Origin: Paraburkholderia phytofirmans PsJN
GTDB lineage: Bacteria > Pseudomonadota > Gammaproteobacteria > Burkholderiales > Burkholderiaceae
Length of the DNA stretch: 64,000 nucleotides
Direction: 5' to 3'
NCBI RefSeq assembly: GCF_000020125.1
Contig: NC_010676.1
Coordinates: 2,604,001 to 2,668,000 of the forward strand
Below are positions 45,602-54,494 of this stretch, piece by piece. The first letter of the stretch is position 1. The number at the start of each line of letters is the position of its first letter. Below the pieces are notes generated by a model. That model made no database searches, was not told where the DNA came from, and was given only the letters and a program-made list of their open reading frames with translations. The translations under genes and the position numbers were made by a program.

Positions 45602-46260
45602 GCGATGCAGATCAGAGGTCGAGAGCCACCCGCTATCCTGGTTACGACGTACTCGACAAGCGCGGTACACCTTCGTGGGACGACGCGACCCGCTCGGTGA
45701 TAGCGCAACGGCTTGCGACGCCCGCTGAACCACATTTCTTTAACGCCGTCGAGTGGTTGGCGGTACATGCTTTGTGCGCCTGCATCGTGCCACAGGCGAA
45801 CGCGTTGCCGGTGGTTCCGCTTGCACAGTTGCTCGACGCGAAGCTCACTGAAAATGCCGGCGACGGCTACCGCGACGCGCGCTTGCCGCCGCTTCAGCAG
45901 GCATGGCGCACCGGGCTCGCGGCCTTGGATGCCGAGAGCCGCGCACGTCACGAACTACCGTTTGCAAGCCTCGAAAGGGCCACCCAGGTAGCGCTGCTCG
46001 AATCGATGCAGCGCGGCGAACTCACAAGCGGCACATGGGCTGGCATGCCCGCCAATCTTTTCTTCGCCGAACGCCTGCTGCACGACATCTGCAGCATGTA
46101 CTACTCGCACCCGCATGCATGGAGCGAAATAGGCTTCGGCGGGCCGGCAAATCCGCGCGGCTACGTACGCATGTATTTCAATCGGCGCGACCCGTGGGAA
46201 GCCACTGAAGCGGAACCCGGCCAGGAAGACAAGGCCCGCAAGGAGAACAAGCGTGCTTGA
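45598..46260 (+). CDS. Gluconate 2-dehydrogenase subunit 3-family protein
   Basis: 220 aa. HFFNAVEWLAVHALCACIVP, LDAKLTENAGDGYRDARLPP, PLQQAWRTGLAALDAESRAR, FFAERLLHDICSMYYSHPHA then WSEIGFGGPANPRGYVRMYF, the typical small-subunit end. In known complexes it accompanies a GMC flavoprotein and assists its export or maturation. No twin-arginine signal is visible at the N-terminus (MSDADQRSRATRYPGYDVLD), unlike periplasmic gluconate dehydrogenase small subunits. The ATG overlaps the previous stop and its own stop overlaps the GMC start: strict coupling. Confidence 0.88.
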   Translation: MSDADQRSRATRYPGYDVLDKRGTPSWDDATRSVIAQRLATPAEPHFFNAVEWLAVHALCACIVPQANALPVVPLAQLLDAKLTENAGDGYRDARLPPLQQAWRTGLAALDAESRARHELPFASLERATQVALLESMQRGELTSGTWAGMPANLFFAERLLHDICSMYYSHPHAWSEIGFGGPANPRGYVRMYFNRRDPWEATEAEPGQEDKARKENKRA

Positions 46261-47896
46261 TGAAGCTCAACATCATCCGCGCGGCAAGAACGGTCGCGCT
46301 CCCGATGTATTCGAACGTGGCGGTTGGGTGCCGATGCGCGAGTATCCGAATGACGAAGAGGTCGACTTCGCGATCGTCGGCACGGGTGCGGGAGGCGGTA
46401 CGCTCGCCTGCCGGCTCGCGGAGCAGGGCTTTAAGGTCGTAGCATTCGATGCCGGCGCATGGTGGCGGCCACTCGAAGAATTCGCCTCCGACGAAAGCCA
46501 TCAGGCGAAGCTCTACTGGACCGACGAACGCATCTGCGACGGCGAAAACCCGCTCAAGCTCGGCAATAACAATAGCGGCAAGGCCGTTGGCGGCAGCACA
46601 GTGCACTTCGCCATGGTGTCGCTGCGCTTTCGTCCTGAGTGGTTCAGGTCGCGCAGCGTGCTCGGTTATGGTGCCGACTGGCCGCTCGACTGGCGCGAGA
46701 TGTGGCGTTACTACGCGCAGGTCGAAGACGCGCTGAAGATCTCAGGTCCGGTCAATTATCCGTGGGGGCCGAAGCGGCCCCGCTATCCACATCGCGCGCA
46801 CGAATTAAATGCTGCGGCGCTCGTGCTTGCGCGCGGCGCAGAGGCGCTGGGCATCGACTGGACGGCCACCCCCCTGGCGACGCTGTCGGCGCCGCGCGGC
46901 AAGGCGCACCCGTGCGTGTACCGTGGCTTTTGCACTTCGGGGTGCGCAACCAACGCCAAGCAGAGCGCATTGGTCACGTGGATTCCGCGCGCGGTGAGTG
47001 CCGGTGCGGAAATACGCGATCTGGCAATGGTTGGACGCATTGCCACGAACGACGCCGGGCTCGCAACGGGTGTGGAGTATCGGCGCGAAGGCCGCTGGCA
47101 GTTCCAGCGTGCGAAGCATGTCGTAGTGGCCGGCTATGCAATCGAAACGCCGCGTCTATTGCTGATGTCGGCAAATGGCCGCTTTCCGCAAGGCCTTGCA
47201 AACAGTTCGGGCCTGGTTGGCAAAAACCTCATGGCGCAGTCGAACCAGGCCGTCTACGGCACGTTCGACGAGGAAATCCGCTGGTACAAAGGACCACCTT
47301 CGTTAGCGATCACCGAACACTGGAATTACAAGGACACCGGAAAAGATTTCTTCGGCGGCTATTGCTACATGAGCCAGGGACCATTGCCCGCCGGCTGGGC
47401 GAGCGTACAGAACGGCCGCGGCTTATGGGGCGATGCGTTAGCCGGCGAGATGCACAAATACAATCATCAAGCCGGGTTAAAAATCGTCGGCGAGACCTTG
47501 CCGCAGGAACGCAACCGTGTGACGCTCGCCGACGAAAAAGATCAGTACGGGCTACCCGTGGCGCGGGTGACTTATTCGCTGTGCGATAACGACAAGCGGC
47601 TGATCGCACACTCCCTGGACTTCATGGAACAGGCGATCCGGGCGGCCGGCGGCAACGAAATATGGCGGGAAAATGACGACACCTGTCATCTGAACGGCAC
47701 CGCGCGCATGGGCGACGATCCTTCGACCAGCGTGGTCAATGCAGACTGCCGAAGCTGGGACATACCCAATCTATGGGTATGCGACGGCTCGGTGTTTCCG
47801 ACTGTCGGCGGTGTGAATCCTTCGCTGACCATTCAGGCGATAGCGTGCCGCACAGCCGAGCGTATCGCCGCACTGGCTGCGCGAGGGGAACTGTAA
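46253..47896 (+). CDS. GMC oxidoreductase (large subunit of a gluconate-dehydrogenase-type complex)
   Basis: 547 aa from a GTG at 46253 with AAGGAG upstream. FAD-binding motif VDFAIVGTGAGGGTLACRLA, GGSTVHFAMVSLRFRPEWF, a Cys cluster PCVYRGFCTSGCATNAKQSA, and C-terminal active-site region DDTCHLNGTARMGDDPSTSV with VCDGSVFPTVGGVNPSLTIQ. The Cys cluster is typical of the membrane-bound type that passes electrons to a cytochrome c subunit, but no cytochrome gene follows. Likely to oxidise a sugar, polyol or aldonate. The operon ends here. Confidence 0.9.
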   Translation: MLDEAQHHPRGKNGRAPDVFERGGWVPMREYPNDEEVDFAIVGTGAGGGTLACRLAEQGFKVVAFDAGAWWRPLEEFASDESHQAKLYWTDERICDGENPLKLGNNNSGKAVGGSTVHFAMVSLRFRPEWFRSRSVLGYGADWPLDWREMWRYYAQVEDALKISGPVNYPWGPKRPRYPHRAHELNAAALVLARGAEALGIDWTATPLATLSAPRGKAHPCVYRGFCTSGCATNAKQSALVTWIPRAVSAGAEIRDLAMVGRIATNDAGLATGVEYRREGRWQFQRAKHVVVAGYAIETPRLLLMSANGRFPQGLANSSGLVGKNLMAQSNQAVYGTFDEEIRWYKGPPSLAITEHWNYKDTGKDFFGGYCYMSQGPLPAGWASVQNGRGLWGDALAGEMHKYNHQAGLKIVGETLPQERNRVTLADEKDQYGLPVARVTYSLCDNDKRLIAHSLDFMEQAIRAAGGNEIWRENDDTCHLNGTARMGDDPSTSVVNADCRSWDIPNLWVCDGSVFPTVGGVNPSLTIQAIACRTAERIAALAARGEL

Positions 47897-48152
47897 AAGC
47901 TGTGGAAGCCGTCGAAACTGTCGGGCAGGCGTCGCACAACAGCCATAAGTGGCCAGCAAACCCGTCGTGACCAGTTGCGCTAGTTATCGATCGCAGTTGG
48001 CTGCCGGCGGTGTGGCAGCAAGACCGCGATGTCGCTTGCCTTATGGGTCGGCAACCGCGTGAGGATGCCCATCAGATAGGCATGCAGATCATGTCCGCTG
48101 AGTTGTGCCGAGCGTACCAGGCTCATGATGACGGACTGGTGTCAGGAAGCAA

Positions 48153-48790
48153 ACCGTCACGATCGGTGAGTGCGTTCACCTTCACATCGAAGACGATGGC
48201 TCCAAATGGAAGGACTTTGAGACGCGTTGCCGAGTAATGGATAAATACGCCCCGGAGTAAGAAAATCAGGACGCGCTACAGCTCTATGATTGGTCAGTGA
48301 ACTTCACCGGCTACATGCGTGCCAGAGTCGATCGAGATGGGCGGCCAAAAAAGCCGATGAGCGACAAACCCATCAGCGATACGCTGGCCTATATCAGGGT
48401 GGAGATCAAGTAAGCGTACACCAAGGGCAAGGTTGAGCATGATGAGACTGGGACGATGGCTATCCCTAGGGTCGCCAATGAACGCCACGTCTATAAAGTC
48501 CGACGCGAGATGCCTGAGATCGCCAAGGCGTGCACGCATCGGGAAACGCACGCCGCTATCAGCGGTGGCTTTCTATTCTGGCATGCGCCTGAGCGAAATC
48601 CTGAGAGCTAAGGTGACGCGCGACGGCTTCTCCTTGGCAACGACAAAAAACGGTCGGCCGCGCATTGTGCCAATCCATCCGAAGATCGCTGTCATAGCTC
48701 GCAGCGTGAAGTTCACGATCCGGCCGCAAATAAGTGGGTACTGGGACACAAGACGCCTGCCTCGACGAAGCGCGACGCTCACCTATTAAC
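48153..48790 (+). pseudogene. Tyrosine recombinase (phage-type integrase), decayed
   Basis: One frame reads TVTIGECVHLHIEDDGSKWK, DFETRCRVMDKYAPE, TAA (48258), then YDWSVNFTGYMRARVDRDGR, TLAYIRVEIK, TAA (48411), AYTKGKVEHDETGTMAIPRV and ANERHVYKVRREMPEIAKAC. After a frameshift near 48560 it continues VAFYSGMRLSEILRAKVT and TTKNGRPRIVPIHPKIAVIA. This is the core-binding domain and the start of the catalytic domain (Arg in SGMRLSE); the His-x-x-Arg and Tyr box are missing. Two stops and a frameshift make it inactive. No att repeats were found. Confidence 0.85.
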
Positions 48791-49111
48791 CGGGAGTCTC
48801 GCCGGCGCGGTCGCGAAGATCGGGACACGGAAGTAGAAGGGGAATTCGGTTTCGGGCAGAAAAACCCACACACCTAATAACGAGCGGGGATTTTACGATG
48901 CAACCAAATTCGCGCAAACTCATGCGGCGGAAGGCAGCCGACTCCAACAGTTGCCGGCGAAGCCCCGCCAGGTTTGACTCCCACCCGACCGCACTACCGC
49001 GTACCCATCATCCTACCCATACAGCAAAATCAATCGCCTGGACACGCCAGAAAATGGCACGCGGGCGCTTCCGATCCGGTCCCTGCGAACTGGCCTCGAA
49101 TCCCCACTCGA
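48791..49111. other. Intergenic, no gene recognised
   Basis: 321 bases between the integrase relic and the glc regulator; no supported feature. Confidence 0.4.
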
Positions 49112-49879
49112 TCATTCCCACCGTTCCAGTCGCAACGTGGCACGCACGAGCCGCTGCTCTTCCTGCTCGATCTCCCGCAGATTCGTGCACACGGTGTCGA
49201 TATGGTTGGCAGCCGCCTTGCGTGCCTGCTCGGGCAGTTTTCCGGTCACGGCGTTATAGAGTCGCGCATGCTGGCGATCGATCACGCGCTTCTGCGGCTC
49301 GCGATGATAAAGATTGTTCACTGACGCGAACACCGAACTCAATAGCAGGTCGGTTAGCATACTTAAGGTATGCACCAGCACCGGGTTATGCGAGGCCTCG
49401 CAGATCGCGAGGTGAAATGCATGATCGAGCCGCGCATGCGTAGACGTGCTGGTCTCTTTGCCATGCGCCGCGAGCATTTCCTCGTAGCGTCGCGTAATCA
49501 GCACGAAGTCCGCGGGCGTGCCGCGCAGCGCTGCAAGGCGCGCGGACTCGGCCTCGAGCAAGCCGCGCACTTCGAACAGATCGTACAGCGTGCGCGGCTG
49601 CGAGCCGAGCAGATGCATCATCGGCGTGAGCGTGGGTTGCGCGGTCAGGCTCGCGACAAACGAACCCTTGCCGTGCGAGGTTTCGATGATGCCGCGCGCC
49701 CGCAAGAGCTTGAGCCCTTCGCGCAGCGCCGTGCGCGAGACGCCGAGCTTATCGGTTAAGCGCCGCTCGGACGGCAGCGCCTGCCCCGTTTTCAGCACGC
49801 CGTCGACAATCAAGCGCTCGATGCGTTCGGCGACGACGTCCGCCACCTGCCGCGAGCTTTCCTGATCCGCTGTATGCAT
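49112..49879 (-). CDS. GntR/FadR-family regulator of the glycolate operon (GlcC type)
   Basis: 255 aa. N-terminal winged helix: VADVVAERIERLIVDGVLKT, LPSERRLTDKLGVSRTALRE, LKLLRARGIIETSHGKGSF. The C-terminal FCD domain has LYDLFEVRGLLEAESARLAA, ARLDHAFHLAICEASHNPVL (His ligands) and VIDRQHARLYNAVTGKLPEQ. The start at ATG 49879 matches the family start; an upstream in-frame GTG is disfavoured. Divergent from glcD with a 251-base gap; GlcC in E. coli activates the glc operon with glycolate as ligand, and the same is inferred here. Confidence 0.9.
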   Translation of the reverse strand: MHTADQESSRQVADVVAERIERLIVDGVLKTGQALPSERRLTDKLGVSRTALREGLKLLRARGIIETSHGKGSFVASLTAQPTLTPMMHLLGSQPRTLYDLFEVRGLLEAESARLAALRGTPADFVLITRRYEEMLAAHGKETSTSTHARLDHAFHLAICEASHNPVLVHTLSMLTDLLLSSVFASVNNLYHREPQKRVIDRQHARLYNAVTGKLPEQARKAAANHIDTVCTNLREIEQEEQRLVRATLRLERWE

Positions 49880-50130
49880 TGCAATTCCGACTGGTATGAC
49901 CACTGTTCAATGCTAACACGCCGGGAGTTGAGTTTATACGCTGCAGCCCATATGCATCAACGTATCTGTCCTATCAGCTTTGAAATTGCTCAATCAAAAA
50001 ATGGTACGACCACCTGATCCACCCGTCGACAGCGGGTTCCATAGTGGCAACAATCTCGCCTGAGACATGTTCGCGCGCCCGTGCCCACGGGTATGACCGC
50101 CAGGTTGGCGCGGCTCCAGGAGACTCTCAC

Positions 50131-51630
50131 ATGAGCTACCACTACGACGAGCGCATCGACGGCGCGCTCGCGACGCACGACAAATCCACCGTCGTCGCGC
50201 AGTTGCAGGCGTTGATTCCCGATCTGCAACTGCTGCACGAACAGGAAGACTTGCGGCCGTTCGAATGCGACGGCCTCGCCGCCTATCGCGCCACGCCCAT
50301 GCTGGTGGCACTGCCCGATAAGGTCGAGCAGGTCGAAGCGTTGCTGAAATTCGCCAATGCCCAAAAAATTCCCGTAGTCGCGCGCGGCGCCGGCACGGGT
50401 TTATCCGGCGGCGCCCTGCCGCTCGATAAAGGCATTCTGCTGGTAATGGCGCGCTTCAACCGGATTCTCGAAGTCGATCCCGAGGCCGGTATCGCCCGCG
50501 TGCAACCAGGTGTGCGCAATCTCGCGATTTCGCAGGCGGTGGCACCCCATGGCCTGTATTACGCACCGGACCCCTCGTCGCAGATCGCCTGTTCGATCGG
50601 TGGCAACGTCGCGGAAAACGCCGGCGGCGTACACTGCCTGAAGTACGGACTGACCGTCAACAACATCCTTAAGCTCGAGATTCTTACCATCGACGGCGAG
50701 CGCATCACGCTCGGCTCAGAGGCGCTGGACGCGCCCGGTTTCGATTTCCTCGCGCTCTTTACGGGCTCGGAGGGCATGCTCGGTATCGTCACCGAAGTCA
50801 CCGTGAAGCTGCTCACCAAGCCGCAAAGCGCGAAAGTGCTGCTCGCCAGTTTCGACGACATAGAAAAAGCCGGCGCCGCGGTCGCGCGGATCATCGGCGC
50901 AGGCGTGATCCCTGGCGGCCTCGAAATGATGGACAACCTCGCGATCCGCGCTGCGGAAGATTTCATTCACGCCGGCTATCCGGTCGATGCTGAAGCGATC
51001 CTGCTGTGCGAAGTCGACGGCGTGGAAAGCGATGTTCAGGAAGACGTGGAGCGAGTCGAAGCACTGCTGAGCGCGGCGGGCGCGACCGATATCCGGCTTG
51101 CGAAAGACGAAGCCGAACGCCAGCGCTTCTGGGCCGGCCGCAAGAACGCATTCCCGGCCGTGGGTCGCATTTCTCCCGATTACTACTGCATGGACGGCAC
51201 GATTCCGCGCCGCGAATTGCCGCGCGTGCTCAAAGGTATCGAGGACCTGTCGAACGAATATGGCTTGCGTGTGGCCAACGTCTTTCATGCCGGCGACGGC
51301 AACATGCATCCGCTGATCTTGTTCGATGCGAACGCACCCGGCGAAACCGAACGCGCGGAAATGCTCGGCGCGAAGATCCTCGAACTGTGTGTGGCGGTGG
51401 GCGGCAGTATCACCGGCGAACACGGCGTGGGCCGCGAAAAGATCAACCAGATGTGCGCGCAGTTCAACCACGACGAACTGGATTTCTTCCACGCACTGAA
51501 AGCCGCTTTCGATCCGGCCGGCCTCCTGAACCCCGGCAAGAACGTGCCAACCCTGCACCGTTGCGCCGAATTCGGCTCGATGCATGTCCACCACGGCGCA
51601 CTGCCTTTTCCTGAACTGGAGCGTTTCTGA
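50131..51630 (+). CDS. glcD: Glycolate oxidase FAD-linked subunit GlcD
   Basis: 499 aa. FAD_binding_4 motif VVARGAGTGLSGGALPLDKG, then QIACSIGGNVAENAGGVHCL, GSEGMLGIVTEVTVKLL, and C-terminal FAD-oxidase domain with VFHAGDGNMHPLILFD and ITGEHGVGREK. Oxidises glycolate (and D-lactate) to glyoxylate with electrons passed to quinone via the GlcF iron-sulfur subunit. An AGGAG site precedes ATG 50131. Stop overlaps the glcE start (TGATG). Confidence 0.95.
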   Translation: MSYHYDERIDGALATHDKSTVVAQLQALIPDLQLLHEQEDLRPFECDGLAAYRATPMLVALPDKVEQVEALLKFANAQKIPVVARGAGTGLSGGALPLDKGILLVMARFNRILEVDPEAGIARVQPGVRNLAISQAVAPHGLYYAPDPSSQIACSIGGNVAENAGGVHCLKYGLTVNNILKLEILTIDGERITLGSEALDAPGFDFLALFTGSEGMLGIVTEVTVKLLTKPQSAKVLLASFDDIEKAGAAVARIIGAGVIPGGLEMMDNLAIRAAEDFIHAGYPVDAEAILLCEVDGVESDVQEDVERVEALLSAAGATDIRLAKDEAERQRFWAGRKNAFPAVGRISPDYYCMDGTIPRRELPRVLKGIEDLSNEYGLRVANVFHAGDGNMHPLILFDANAPGETERAEMLGAKILELCVAVGGSITGEHGVGREKINQMCAQFNHDELDFFHALKAAFDPAGLLNPGKNVPTLHRCAEFGSMHVHHGALPFPELERF

Positions 51631-52697
51631 TGCTGATCGAAGCGGTATCGACGGACGATAGTGAACGACTCGTCGCCGAAGTCTCGCAGGCACAATCACA
51701 CGGCACGCCGCTGAGCATTCGCGGCGGCAACAGCAAGGCGTTTCTCGGCCGTCCGGTGCAAGGCACGCCGATCGACACACGTTCTCATCGCGGTGTGGTC
51801 AGCTACGACCCGACTGAACTCGTGATTACCGCGCGCGCGGGCACGCCTGTTGCCGAACTGGCAGCCGTGCTCGACGCGGCCGGTCAGATGCTGCCCTGTG
51901 AGCCGCCGGAGTTCGATGGCACGGCCACCGTCGGCGGGATGGTCGCGGCCGGCCTCGCCGGTCCACGGCGGCCGTGGTCCGGTTCGGTGCGCGACTTTGT
52001 GCTGGGATGCCGCGTCATCACCGGTCGGGCATTGCATCTGCGCTTCGGTGGCGAAGTGATGAAGAACGTCGCGGGCTACGACGTGTCCCGTCTACTTGCG
52101 GGCAGCTTTGGCTGCCTCGGCCTGATCACCGAGGTGTCGTTCAAGGTGCTGCCCAAACCGCGTGCGCTCGGCAGTCTCGCGCTAGATCTCGAGGCGGGCG
52201 AAGCGCTGCGCGAATTGTCGGCGTGGCGCCCCGCCGGGTTGCCGATCAGCGGCGCGGCTCACGTCGACGGACGCCTGCACGTGCGGCTCGAAGGCGGCAC
52301 GGGGTCGGTCGCCTCGGCGATGGATCGTATCGGCGGGACCGAACTCGATCCGCGATTCTGGGACGCCCTTCGAGAACATCGGCTGGCGTTTTTCGACGAC
52401 CCACGGCCGTTATGGCGCCTCTCGCTGCCGAACGCGTCGCCCCTCACCCCCTTGCCCGGCGACACGCTGCTCGACTGGGCCGGCGCGCAGCGCTGGCTCA
52501 AAAGCGAGGCTCCGGCCACCACGATCCGCCAGATCGCGCACGCCGCGGGCGGCCACGCAACCTGCTTCACGCCACGCGTGGACGCCGAGCGTTTCAGCCC
52601 GCTGCCGCCGACGCTGCTGCGCTTTCATCAGCGATTGAAGCAGCAACTCGACCCGCGCGGCCTATTCAACCCCGGTCGCCTTTACGTCGACCTGTGA
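51630..52697 (+). CDS. glcE: Glycolate oxidase FAD-binding subunit GlcE
   Basis: 355 aa. A shorter GlcD-like FAD subunit: PLSIRGGNSKAFLGRPVQGT, TARAGTPVAELAAVLDAAGQ, CEPPEFDGTATVGGMVAAGL, GEVMKNVAGYDVSRLLAGSF and GCLGLITEVSFKVLPKP; ends LKQQLDPRGLFNPGRLYVDL. Needed for the GlcDEF membrane complex. Start codon overlaps the glcD stop, so translation is coupled. Confidence 0.95.
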   Translation: MLIEAVSTDDSERLVAEVSQAQSHGTPLSIRGGNSKAFLGRPVQGTPIDTRSHRGVVSYDPTELVITARAGTPVAELAAVLDAAGQMLPCEPPEFDGTATVGGMVAAGLAGPRRPWSGSVRDFVLGCRVITGRALHLRFGGEVMKNVAGYDVSRLLAGSFGCLGLITEVSFKVLPKPRALGSLALDLEAGEALRELSAWRPAGLPISGAAHVDGRLHVRLEGGTGSVASAMDRIGGTELDPRFWDALREHRLAFFDDPRPLWRLSLPNASPLTPLPGDTLLDWAGAQRWLKSEAPATTIRQIAHAAGGHATCFTPRVDAERFSPLPPTLLRFHQRLKQQLDPRGLFNPGRLYVDL

Positions 52698-52719
52698 AGC
52701 CCAGAAGGCGAACGACACC

Positions 52720-53949
52720 ATGCAAACCAATCTCAGCGACGCCGCCAAAACCCTGTCCCGCGCCGACGAAGCCGAGCAGATCCTGCGCTCGTGCGTGCAT
52801 TGCGGCTTCTGCAACGCGACCTGTCCGACCTATCAGTTGCTCGGCAACGAGCTCGATGGCCCGCGCGGCCGCATCTATCTGATCAAACAGATGCTGGAAG
52901 GCGAGCCGGTCACGCAGAAGACCCAGATGCACCTTGACCGCTGCCTGAGCTGCCGCAACTGCGAGACCACCTGTCCGTCGGGTGTCACCTACCATGCCCT
53001 GCTGGATATCGGCCGTGCCGAACTGGAGCGGCGGATTGTCCGGCCCGCACTGGAACGCCTGCAGCGTGAGAGTTTGCGCCATGTGATCCCACATCGGGCG
53101 GTGTTCGGCGCACTGCTTAAGACGGGCCAGGCTATGCGGCCGTTTCTTCCGACGGCGCTTGGACGAAAAATCCCTGGGCGAAGCGCTCGGGCAAAGACAA
53201 GACCGGAACCGCGGCATTCTCGCAAAATGCTGATGCTGGAAGGCTGCGTGCAACGCGCGCTATCGCCGAACACCAACGCGGCTGCCGCGCGCGTGCTCGA
53301 CCGGCTCGGCATCAGTATCGTGAATGCCGAGCGGGCAGACTGTTGCGGCGCGACCGATTATCACCTGAATGCCCAGGAGGCCGGTCTTGCGCGGGCACGG
53401 CGAAATATCGACGCGTGGTGGCCGGCTATTCAGGCCGGCGCTGAAGCGATAGTACAAACCGCGAGCGGCTGCGGCGCGTTCGTCAAGGAATATGGGCATC
53501 TGCTGCGCGACGACCTTCGCTATGCGTCAAAAGCGCAGCGGGTCAGCGAACTGGCGCGAGACATCGTGGAGGTATTGGCTAATGAGCCGATCCAGCCGAT
53601 ACAGACGAACCTGTCAGGAACGCCCCAGCAGAAAATCGCGTTCCACTGCCCATGCACGTTGCAGCACGCGCAGAAGCTGGGCGGCGCGGTCGAAGCGGTC
53701 CTGCAACGGCTCGGCTTCGATCTGAGTGCCGTGCCCGACGCGCATCTGTGCTGCGGCTCGGCGGGCACGTATTCGATTACCCAGCCGGAGCTTGCGAAGA
53801 AGTTGCGCAGCAACAAGCTCGATGCGCTGGAAAGCGGCAAGCCGGACCTGATCGTCACAGCGAACATCGGTTGCCAGACGCATCTGGACGGCGCCGGGCG
53901 CACTCCGGTGCGCCATTGGATAGAACTTGTAGAAGCATCCTTACCTTAA
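52720..53949 (+). CDS. glcF: Glycolate oxidase iron-sulfur subunit GlcF
   Basis: 409 aa. Two 4Fe-4S boxes, CVHCGFCNATCPTYQLLGNE and CLSCRNCETTCPSGVTYHAL, followed by two CCG (heterodisulfide-reductase-type) domains, with CCGATDYHLN and CCGSAGTYSI. It transfers electrons from GlcD/E to the quinone pool at the inner membrane. Spaced 22 bases after glcE; the ribosome site is weak but the start fits the family (MQTNLSDAAKTLSRADEAEQ). Confidence 0.95.
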   Translation: MQTNLSDAAKTLSRADEAEQILRSCVHCGFCNATCPTYQLLGNELDGPRGRIYLIKQMLEGEPVTQKTQMHLDRCLSCRNCETTCPSGVTYHALLDIGRAELERRIVRPALERLQRESLRHVIPHRAVFGALLKTGQAMRPFLPTALGRKIPGRSARAKTRPEPRHSRKMLMLEGCVQRALSPNTNAAAARVLDRLGISIVNAERADCCGATDYHLNAQEAGLARARRNIDAWWPAIQAGAEAIVQTASGCGAFVKEYGHLLRDDLRYASKAQRVSELARDIVEVLANEPIQPIQTNLSGTPQQKIAFHCPCTLQHAQKLGGAVEAVLQRLGFDLSAVPDAHLCCGSAGTYSITQPELAKKLRSNKLDALESGKPDLIVTANIGCQTHLDGAGRTPVRHWIELVEASLP

Positions 53950-53968
53950 ACGAAACAGGACATTCACT

Positions 53969-54373
53969 ATGCTGAGCAAACCCGTGTTGACCGTCGCCGA
54001 AACGACCCGCATCCTCGAAGCCGCCCGCGCCGAAGCCGAGAAACACCAGTGGGCCGTCGCCATCGTGGTGGTGGACGATGGCGGCCATCAGCTCGGCATG
54101 CTGCGTCTGGACGGCAGCGCGCCGGCCAGTTCGTACATCGCGACCGAAAAGGCCCGCACTTCGGCGATCGGCCGCCGTGAAACCAAGGTATACGAAGACA
54201 TGATCAACAACGGCCGCACCGCCTTCCTGAGCGCGCCGCTGCTAGGCACGCTGGAAGGCGGCGTGCCGGTGATCGTCGAAGGCCAGGTGATCGGCGCAGT
54301 CGGCGTGTCGGGCGTCAAGTCGGACCAGGACGCGCAGATCGCCAAGGCAGGCATCGCGGCTATCGCCGCTTGA
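53969..54373 (+). CDS. glcG: GlcG/HbpS-type heme-binding family protein (DUF336)
   Basis: 134 aa. TVAETTRILEAARAEAEKHQ, VAIVVVDDGGHQLGMLRLDG, SSYIATEKARTSAIGRRETK, and GGVPVIVEGQVIGAVGVSGV complete the family's single domain. The gene is a fixed member of glc operons but its biochemical role remains unknown. It starts 19 bases after glcF. Confidence 0.95.
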   Translation: MLSKPVLTVAETTRILEAARAEAEKHQWAVAIVVVDDGGHQLGMLRLDGSAPASSYIATEKARTSAIGRRETKVYEDMINNGRTAFLSAPLLGTLEGGVPVIVEGQVIGAVGVSGVKSDQDAQIAKAGIAAIAA

Positions 54374-54494
54374 GTTTGCGAGCCGTTCCGTTCACGAGCC
54401 GACCAGAACGGCGGCCCTGAAGCAAAGAATCCACCGTTGCACAACGCAGGCCGATGCCCCCTCATCGGCCCCATTCAGATAGATGGAGCAGTCG

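Noticed and set aside
50716..51780. 354-codon frame antisense to glcD/glcE
   Set aside because: Same type of shadow frame, overlapping two certain genes.
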